Below are positions 57,776 through 64,000 of a DNA stretch of 64,000 nucleotides, in pieces. The notes below the pieces were generated by a model. It searched no databases and had not been told where the DNA came from. It saw only the letters and a program-made list of their open reading frames with translations. Every line of letters starts with the position of its first letter. Within the stretch, counting starts at the first letter, position 1. Position numbers and translations under genes: made by a program. Source of the stretch: Streptomyces sp. NBC_00490 (GTDB lineage Bacteria; Actinomycetota; Actinomycetes; Streptomycetales; Streptomycetaceae); assembly GCF_036013645.1 (NCBI RefSeq), contig NZ_CP107869.1:3534001-3598000 (forward strand). Reading direction: 5' to 3'.

Positions 57776-58603
57776 GTGACGCACATCAACGTCCTCGACC
57801 CGGGGGCCTCACCGCTCGATTACTACGGCTTCGAGTTGCGGCGACTGCGGGAGGCGGCTGGGCTGACGCAGAAGCAGCTCGGGGACATCCTCAACTACAC
57901 CGGCTCACTGGTTGGCCAGATCGAGACCGCGCGGAAGATTCCGACACCGGAGTTCAGCGAACGGGCGGATGCGGCGCTGGGGTCGGACGGGCTGCTGTCG
58001 CGACTGGTCGACCTGGTGCTGCGTAGCCAACTTCCGGCCTGGTTCCAGCAGGTGGCCGAGCTTGAGGCGCGAGCCATCGAGATGTGCACCTTCCATACGC
58101 ACCTGATTCATGGCCTTCTACAGACCAAGGCATACGCCCGCGCCGTGCTCGGTGCACTGGACCGGACCAACCTCGACGACCGCACTGCCGTACGACTCGC
58201 CCGCCAGCGCATCTTCGACAAGGCGGAACCGCTGGTCCTCTGGGCTGTCATCAGCGAAGCCGCGCTCTATCAGGAAATGGGCGATCGCGACACCATGCGA
58301 GGCCAACTGGCACAACTGTTGTCCTTCGAGGACAACCCTCGGCTCAACATCCAGATCCTGCCGTTCACAGCCGGGGCACACGCGGGCCTGCAAGGCTCGT
58401 TCGACATCTTCCGCTTCGCGAGCGACCCGACCATCGTCTACACCGAGGGCTATGGCACCGGGCATCCGACCGCGAATCCGGACACCGTCAAGGACTGCGC
58501 GCTCCGTTACGATCATCTACGGGCCGCCGCTCTATCCCTCAAGGACTCGGCGGAGTTGATCCGGCGCGTGATGGAGGACCGCTATGGAGAGCAAATGGCG
58601 TAA
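57776..58603 (+). CDS. XRE-family regulator with DUF5753 (WhiJ-like)
   Basis: The 275-residue protein has an N-terminal helix-turn-helix (YGFELRRLREAAGLTQKQLG, DILNYTGSLVGQIETARKIP) and a C-terminal DUF5753 region (FHTHLIHGLLQTKAYARAVL, LYQEMGDRDTMRGQLAQLLS, NIQILPFTAGAHAGLQGSFD). This is the WhiJ/AbaA-type regulator, abundant in Streptomyces and often linked with sporulation and secondary metabolism. GTG 57776 is chosen because the domain begins soon after; the longer frame start at 57692 is possible. The DUF397 gene overlaps its last 20 bases. Confidence 0.88.
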   Translation: MTHINVLDPGASPLDYYGFELRRLREAAGLTQKQLGDILNYTGSLVGQIETARKIPTPEFSERADAALGSDGLLSRLVDLVLRSQLPAWFQQVAELEARAIEMCTFHTHLIHGLLQTKAYARAVLGALDRTNLDDRTAVRLARQRIFDKAEPLVLWAVISEAALYQEMGDRDTMRGQLAQLLSFEDNPRLNIQILPFTAGAHAGLQGSFDIFRFASDPTIVYTEGYGTGHPTANPDTVKDCALRYDHLRAAALSLKDSAELIRRVMEDRYGEQMA

Positions 58604-58841
58604 GTCGAGCTACAGCGGCGACCAGGGCGGCTCGTGTGTCGAGTGCGCGACCACCGGCCAACTCGCCTGGCGCAAGTCCACGCACAGCAGCGACCAGGGC
58701 GGCAACTGCGTAGAAATCGCCGAAGCACCCCCCACCATCGCCATCCGCGACTCAAAGAACCCGACGGGACCGATCCTCACCATCGCCCCCGCCGCCTTCC
58801 ACCACTTCGTCTCCTGGAGCGGCGCTACACCTGTGGTGTGA
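58584..58841 (+). CDS. DUF397 protein with duplicated core motif
   Basis: The 85-residue protein belongs to the small DUF397 family that accompanies XRE-DUF5753 regulators. The typical core W-R-K-S-S-Y-S-x-x-x-G-x-x-C-V-E appears twice: WRKSSYSGDQGGSCVE at about residue 5 and WRKSTHSSDQGGNCVE at about 29. The second copy continues into the normal end (IAIRDSKNPTGPILTIAPAA, FHHFVSW). It therefore looks like a head-to-tail partial duplication of the N-terminal third. ATG 58584 lies inside the regulator gene. The last 17 bases overlap the convergent membrane protein gene. Confidence 0.88.
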   Translation: MESKWRKSSYSGDQGGSCVECATTGQLAWRKSTHSSDQGGNCVEIAEAPPTIAIRDSKNPTGPILTIAPAAFHHFVSWSGATPVV

Positions 58842-59067
58842 CCACACCCCCCGCCTTCGCCGCCTGGTGCGCTCTCCACTCCTTACGGAAGAGATACGCA
58901 CGCAGGACGGCGATCGCCAGGAACAGCAGCCCGAAGCCGCCCCTGCCCAAGCCCCCTACCTGGACGAACCAGTAGAAGCACGCGCCGGCCATGGTGAGGC
59001 AGAGGCCGATGACCAGCGGTTCGCGGAGGTAGAAGGGCAGGACGCGGAGGATGAGGTTGAGAAACAT
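58825..59067 (-). CDS. Small membrane protein (80 aa)
   Basis: The 80-residue protein has two hydrophobic helices (REPLVIGLCLTMAGACFYWFV, about 15-35; GGFGLLFLAIAVLRAYLF, about 43-60) and a basic C-terminus (RKEWRAHQAAKAGG). It begins with MFLNLILRVLPFYL. I recognise no family. The gene is followed by the convergent DUF397 gene and lies 39 bases downstream of the thiolase stop, in the same direction, so it may be expressed from the thiolase promoter. Confidence 0.65.
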   Translation of the reverse strand: MFLNLILRVLPFYLREPLVIGLCLTMAGACFYWFVQVGGLGRGGFGLLFLAIAVLRAYLFRKEWRAHQAAKAGGVVTPQV

Positions 59068-59105
59068 CGGGCAAGTTGATCAGGCCACGTCAACCTCTGT
59101 CGAGC

Positions 59106-60293
<1,188 letters not shown>

Positions 60294-60297
60294 TCAA

Positions 60298-60399
60298 GAG
60301 CCTGTGTCATGTTCCCGGCCGGGCGCCCGCCGCCTGGCACGCACGCTCGCACGCACCAGACGCCGCGCGCTGATCCGGCCGGAAACATGACACAGGCTC
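60298..60399. repeat. 102-bp inverted-repeat element between thiolase and P450
   Basis: A left arm of 25 bases beginning GAGCCTGTGTCATGTTCCCG (60298-60322) is matched by its inverted copy ending GGAAACATGACACAGGCTC (60375-60399), 24 of 25 identical. The inner 52 bases are also partly self-complementary (CTGG...CCAG, GCGCCC...GCGCGC). No coding frame is convincing inside it. It could be a MITE-like element or a long hairpin in the thiolase leader. Confidence 0.75.
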
Positions 60400-60442
60400 T
60401 CACCCGCGCGGCGCGGGGGCGTCCCGGCCCGGCCCGCCACGC

Positions 60443-60466
60443 GGAACTAGTACGTGTTCTAGTTCC
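60443..60466. promoter_or_regulatory. KstR-like palindrome of the thiolase/P450 promoter
   Basis: GGAACTAG (60443-60450) and CTAGTTCC (60459-60466) are perfect inverted arms around TACGTGTT. On the minus strand the core reads TAGAACACGTACTA, one base from TnnAACnnGTTnnA. It lies 168 bases from the thiolase start and 138 from the P450 start. Confidence 0.6.
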
Positions 60467-60528
60467 ACAGGCAGTCTGCTTATACCGAGTCCGTCCCCGC
60501 AAGAGTCGTGCACACCTCTTGCTACTTC

Positions 60529-60542
60529 TAGAACCGGTTACT
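60529..60542. promoter_or_regulatory. Second KstR-like site at the P450 promoter
   Basis: TAGAACCGGTTACT at 60529-60542 matches all fixed positions of TnnAACnnGTTnnA except the last base. It lies just before the P450 gene. This and the 60443 palindrome form a pair of sites in the divergent promoter. Confidence 0.6.
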
Positions 60543-60603
60543 ACGTTCACGGCACGACCTGATGGACCGTCAGAAGACTGCCGGAACACGGCTGGAGCTG
60601 CCC

Positions 60604-61839
60604 ATGACCTGTCCAGCGCTCCCCGACGGGTTCGACCTCACCGACCCCGACCTGCTGCAACAGCGCGTACCACTCCCGGAGTTCGCCGAGCTGCGCCGGA
60701 CGGAACCGGTCCACTGGATCGCCCAGTCGGACAATGTCGCCGGTTTCCAGGACGAGGGCTACTGGGCCGTCACCCGCCACGAAGACGTCAAGTTCGTCTC
60801 CACGCACCCCGAGCTCTTCTCCTCCATGCTCAACACGGCGATCATCCGCTTCAACGAGCGCATCGAGCGCGACGCCATCGACGCCCAGCGGCTCATCATC
60901 CTCAACATGGACCCGCCGGAGCACACCCGTGTCCGCCAGATCGTCCAGCGCGGCTTCACCCCGCGCTCGATCCGGGCCCTGGAGGACACCCTGCGCGCCC
61001 GGGCGCAGGGCATCGTCCAGAGCGCCCTCGCCCAGGAGGGCTCCTTCGACTTCGTCACCCAGGTCGCCTGCGAACTCCCCCTCCAGGCCATCGCCGAGCT
61101 CATCGGCATCCCGCAGGAGGACCGCCTCAAGATCTTCGAGTGGTCGAACCGGATGATCTCGTACGACGATCCCGAGTACGCGATCACCGAGGAGGTCGGC
61201 CAGGAGGCGGCGATGGAGGTCATCGCCTACGCCATGAACATGGCCGCCGACCGCAAGAAGTGCCCGGCGAAGGACATCGTGACCACGCTGGTGGCGGCGG
61301 AGGACGAGGGCAACCTGGGCTCGGACGAGTTCGGCATGTTCGTCCTCGCGCTCGCGGTCGCGGGCAACGAGACCACCCGCAACGCGATCAGCCACGGCAT
61401 GCACGCCTTCCTGACCCACCCCGACCAGTGGGAGCTGTTCAAGCGCGAGCGCCCGGCGACCACCGCGGAGGAGATCGTCCGCTGGGCGACCCCGGTGGTC
61501 AGCTTCCAGCGCACGGCCACGCAGGACACGGAACTCGGCGGCAAGAAGATCAAACAGGGCGACCGGGTCGGCATCTTCTACGCCTCGGCCAACCACGACC
61601 CGGACGTCTTCGAGAACCCGGACGCCTTCGACATCACCCGCGACCCCAACCCCCACCTCGGCTTCGGAGGCGGCGGCCCGCACTTCTGCCTCGGCAAGTC
61701 CCTGGCCGTCATGGAGATCAACCTGATCTTCAACGCCATCGCCGACGCCATGCCCGGCCTCCATCTGACCGGCGACCCGCGCCGGTTGCGGTCCGCGTGG
61801 ATCAACGGCGTGAAGGAACTCCAGGTGAGCGTGGGCTGA
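60604..61839 (+). CDS. cyp125: Cytochrome P450, CYP125-like (steroid C26/C27 monooxygenase)
   Basis: The 411-residue P450 has the I-helix motif AGNETTRN (around residue 250), ExxR in AEEIVRWATP, and the heme-binding loop FGGGGPHFCLGKSLA. Text shared with CYP125A1 of M. tuberculosis, from memory, includes LPDGFDLTDPDLL, NMDPPEHTRVRQIV and RGFTPRSIRALED, SCELPLQAIAELIG-like, and AVAGNETTRNAIS. That enzyme oxidises the terminal carbon of the cholesterol side chain. A strong candidate start, ATG 60604, has GGAG 8 bases upstream; ATG 60562 lies upstream, close to a KstR-like site. A hairpin follows the gene. Confidence 0.9.
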   Translation: MTCPALPDGFDLTDPDLLQQRVPLPEFAELRRTEPVHWIAQSDNVAGFQDEGYWAVTRHEDVKFVSTHPELFSSMLNTAIIRFNERIERDAIDAQRLIILNMDPPEHTRVRQIVQRGFTPRSIRALEDTLRARAQGIVQSALAQEGSFDFVTQVACELPLQAIAELIGIPQEDRLKIFEWSNRMISYDDPEYAITEEVGQEAAMEVIAYAMNMAADRKKCPAKDIVTTLVAAEDEGNLGSDEFGMFVLALAVAGNETTRNAISHGMHAFLTHPDQWELFKRERPATTAEEIVRWATPVVSFQRTATQDTELGGKKIKQGDRVGIFYASANHDPDVFENPDAFDITRDPNPHLGFGGGGPHFCLGKSLAVMEINLIFNAIADAMPGLHLTGDPRRLRSAWINGVKELQVSVG

Positions 61840-61857
61840 CCGCACCCACCCCTACTC

Positions 61858-61887
61858 GGGCCGACGGCTTCCCGGCGCCGTCGGCCC
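61858..61887. terminator. 11-bp stem hairpin between convergent genes
   Basis: GGGCCGACGGC (61858-61868) pairs with GCCGTCGGCCC (61877-61887) with an 8-base loop. It lies between the P450 stop and the end of the GT87/PAP2 gene, and can terminate both transcripts. Confidence 0.8.
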
Positions 61888-61924
61888 GTTCAGAGACCCG
61901 GGGGAGGCAGCGAGCACCCCATCC

Positions 61925-63964
61925 CTACGTCCCGCTCCTGCCTCCCCCGAGGCCCGTCGCCACGGGTTCGTGCTTGACGTCCGCCGCCACCGCCACCGTC
62001 GTACGCGCCCTCGGCCCCTGGAAGAGATACGCCAGCCCGAAGCCGCCGCCCACCACCAGCGCGCCGCCCACCGCGTCCAGGACCCAGTGGTTGCCGGTCG
62101 CCACGATCGCCGTGACCGTGAACAGCGGGTGCAGCAGGCCCAGGGCCTTGAGCCACCACTTCGGGGCGACGATCGCGATGACCAGACCGCACCACAGCGA
62201 CCAGCCGAAGTGCAGCGACGGCATCGCGGCGTACTGGTTCGTCAGCGCGGTCAGGGTGCCGTAGTCCGGCTTGGAGAAGTCCTGGACGCCGTGGACCGTG
62301 TCGATGATGCCCAGCGACGGCATGAGCCGGGGCGGGGCCAGCGGGTAGAGCCAGAAGCCGACCAGGGCCAGCAGCGTCGCGAAGCCCAGCGACGCGCGGG
62401 CCCAGCGGTAGTCCACCGGGCGCCGCCAGTACAGGACCGCCAGCACCGACAGCGGCACCACGAAGTGGAAGGACGTGTAGTAGAAGTCGAAGAAGTCGCG
62501 CAGCCAGGCGATCCTGACCACCGCGTGGTTGGCCCAGTGCTCGATGTCGAGGTGGAGCCAACGCTCCAGATCGAGGATCTGCTGCCCATGTGCCTCCGCC
62601 CGCGCCCGGCCCTGCGAGTTGCTGCCGCCCGTCGCCGCCAGCCGCACCTTCTGGTAGGCCGCGTACGTCACCCGGATCAGCAGGAGTTCGAGGAGCAGGT
62701 TCGGGCGGGTCAGCACCCGCTTCAGGAACGGCAGCAGCGGCACCCGCCGGAAGCGGGTCGGAACCGGCTCGGCGTACTCCGCGGGGATCGCGGTCTGGTA
62801 GTACGGCGAGGTGCGGGACAGGAACGGGATCACGGTCGCCGCCGCGAGGGCCGCCAGCAGCACGATGTTGTCGCGCAACGGGTACAGCGACGACATGTTC
62901 GGCAGCATCATCTTCGTCGGCAGGGTCATCACCAGCACCACCGCCACCGGCCACACATACCGGTCCGACGCCCGCTTCCCGACCCGCCCGACCACCGCGA
63001 GCAGCACCCACAGCAGCTGGTGCTGCCAGGTCGTCGGCGAGATCAGGATCGCGGCGCAGCCCGTGATCGCGACCGCGAGCAGCAACTGCCCGTCGTGGGC
63101 GTAGCGCACCGCCCGGCGCAGCGCCAGCACCGCCACCGCCGCGCCCAGCACGAGGAACAGCGCGATCTCCGGCGGCCCCGACAGGCCCGCCCGCAGCAGC
63201 GCGCCGTGCAGCGACTGGTTGGCGAGACCGTCCGCCGCGCCGCCGAGCCCCGTGCCCGCCACGTGGTGGACCCAGTAGGTGTACGAGTCGTGCGGCATCG
63301 CCAGCCACGCGAGCGCCGTGCACGCGGCGAACGTCACGCCGGCCGACACCCCGGCCAGCCGCCGGCCCGTGAACCACAGCAGCGGCGCGAACAGCAGCAC
63401 CGTCGGCTGGAGCGCGGCGGCCACGCCGATCAGTAGGCCGCCCGCTCGTTGGCCGCGGACGACGAAGCAGCCCAGCAACACCAGGAGCACCGGCATGATG
63501 CTCGTCTGGCCGAGGTACAGCGTGTTGCGGACCGGCAGCGACAGCATCAGCAGGCTGATCGCGACGGGCGCGGCCAGCAGCGACGTACGTCTGTTCACCG
63601 GATGAGGAAGCGCCCGCGCGGCGACGAGGCCGAGCGCGGCGACCAGGAGCAGCGTGCCGAAGGTCCAGCCCCAGCCGAGCGCCTGCTCGGCGGCACGTGT
63701 CAACGGCTTCAGGACAAGTCCCCCGAAGGGGGTACCGGTGAACAGGGTCGAGTCGTACAGCGAGCCCTTCACATGCAGGACGCCGTCCGGGCCGACCCAG
63801 GTCTCCAGATCGGTCAGCCGCTCCCCGTCGGGGGTGCTCAGGACGACGGCCACCTGCCGGACGGCCAGTATCGCGGCGATCAGCCACAGTCCCAGGCGGG
63901 CCACGCGCACGCGTGCCCGTACCGTCTCGGCGTCCGTCGCTCCGCTGTGTTCCGCATTCGCCAC
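61925..63964 (-). CDS. Bifunctional glycosyltransferase 87 / PAP2-type phosphatase
   Basis: The 679-residue membrane protein has two parts. Residues about 1-390 form a GT87/DUF2029-like polyprenyl-phosphate-sugar glycosyltransferase with 9-10 helices (SLYDSTLFTGTPFGGLVLKP carries an aspartate, YLGQTSIMPVLLVLLGCFVV, SPTTWQHQLLWVLLAVVGR). Residues about 430-660 form a PAP2/AUR1-like phosphatase with YYTSFHFVVPLSVLA, MPSLHFGWSLW and TGNHWVLDAVGGALVV, which give the histidine pattern of the phosphatase. It may act in arabinan/mannan or glycolipid assembly and lipid-phosphate recycling. It converges on the P450 gene and faces the window end. Confidence 0.88.
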   Translation of the reverse strand: MANAEHSGATDAETVRARVRVARLGLWLIAAILAVRQVAVVLSTPDGERLTDLETWVGPDGVLHVKGSLYDSTLFTGTPFGGLVLKPLTRAAEQALGWGWTFGTLLLVAALGLVAARALPHPVNRRTSLLAAPVAISLLMLSLPVRNTLYLGQTSIMPVLLVLLGCFVVRGQRAGGLLIGVAAALQPTVLLFAPLLWFTGRRLAGVSAGVTFAACTALAWLAMPHDSYTYWVHHVAGTGLGGAADGLANQSLHGALLRAGLSGPPEIALFLVLGAAVAVLALRRAVRYAHDGQLLLAVAITGCAAILISPTTWQHQLLWVLLAVVGRVGKRASDRYVWPVAVVLVMTLPTKMMLPNMSSLYPLRDNIVLLAALAAATVIPFLSRTSPYYQTAIPAEYAEPVPTRFRRVPLLPFLKRVLTRPNLLLELLLIRVTYAAYQKVRLAATGGSNSQGRARAEAHGQQILDLERWLHLDIEHWANHAVVRIAWLRDFFDFYYTSFHFVVPLSVLAVLYWRRPVDYRWARASLGFATLLALVGFWLYPLAPPRLMPSLGIIDTVHGVQDFSKPDYGTLTALTNQYAAMPSLHFGWSLWCGLVIAIVAPKWWLKALGLLHPLFTVTAIVATGNHWVLDAVGGALVVGGGFGLAYLFQGPRARTTVAVAADVKHEPVATGLGGGRSGT

Positions 63965-64000
63965 GCCTCGTAGGCCTCCCGCCCCGTTTTCCCACGCATT

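Noticed and set aside
60300..60600. Intact insertion sequence at the thiolase/P450 inverted repeat
   Set aside because: Only 102 bases long, with no transposase frame and no obvious target-site duplication.

Overview
The window is chromosomal DNA of a Streptomyces-type actinomycete. It is very GC-rich, has strong third-position GC bias with long spurious antisense frames, many GTG starts, many 4-base stop/start overlaps (GTGA, ATGA), SigE-family sigma factor, XRE/DUF5753-DUF397 pairs, F420-type enzymes and a KstR-like regulator. No tRNA, rRNA, CRISPR array or intact transposase was seen. The only structural RNA found is RNase P RNA.

Layout. 1-2.1 kb: end of a TetR regulator and a SWIM zinc-finger protein. 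2.3-6.5 kb: an AT-richer accessory patch with a decayed DUF2397-like fragment and a large nuclease-methylase restriction/modification protein, abutting the 3' end of rnpB (6526-6942, minus). 6.9-12.7 kb: EamA transporter, AraC, TetR with DUF4260 protein and two identical operators, MerR operon, RNB ribonuclease. 12.7-18.9 kb: yaaA, KDPG aldolase, the Nif3/zinc-ribbon/RNase H-phosphatase operon and small conserved proteins. 19-22 kb: SDR, zinc alcohol dehydrogenase and MaoC hydratase operon. 22-26 kb: a DesK/DesR-like two-component system whose kinase carries a minisatellite insertion, and a SigE sigma factor with its partner. 26-36 kb: two divergent MFS exporters, a ricin-lectin/sialidase pair, methyltransferase, amidase, DUF5336 protein, F420 oxidoreductase. 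36-40 kb: a glycosyltransferase/methyltransferase/alpha-barrel operon. 40-44.5 kb: KstR-like regulator, ferredoxin, aldehyde dehydrogenase, MBL hydrolase. 44.5-47.8 kb: NTF2-like protein, ATPase regulator, phosphotransferase. 47.8-53.6 kb: a cobalamin riboswitch followed by five overlapping genes, two surface proteins and a complete ECF-type importer. 53.6-59 kb: a secreted transglycosylase, small proteins and a WhiJ/AbaA-like cluster. 59-62 kb: FadA5-like thiolase divergent from a CYP125-like P450. 62-64 kb: a GT87/PAP2 fusion.

Two themes stand out. First, genes for oxidation and beta-oxidation of a steroid- or isoprenoid-like side chain (CYP125, ferredoxin, alcohol and aldehyde dehydrogenases, hydratase, SDR, thiolase) are spread over four loci. 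Each locus has a site equal or close to the mycobacterial KstR motif TnnAACnnGTTnnA, and one locus encodes a KstR homologue. Second, the riboswitch-led operon looks like a full B12 uptake system in which the surface binding protein resembles a split version of animal intrinsic factor/transcobalamin. Everything was read by eye from sequence, so family names rest on motif recognition and no search was run.
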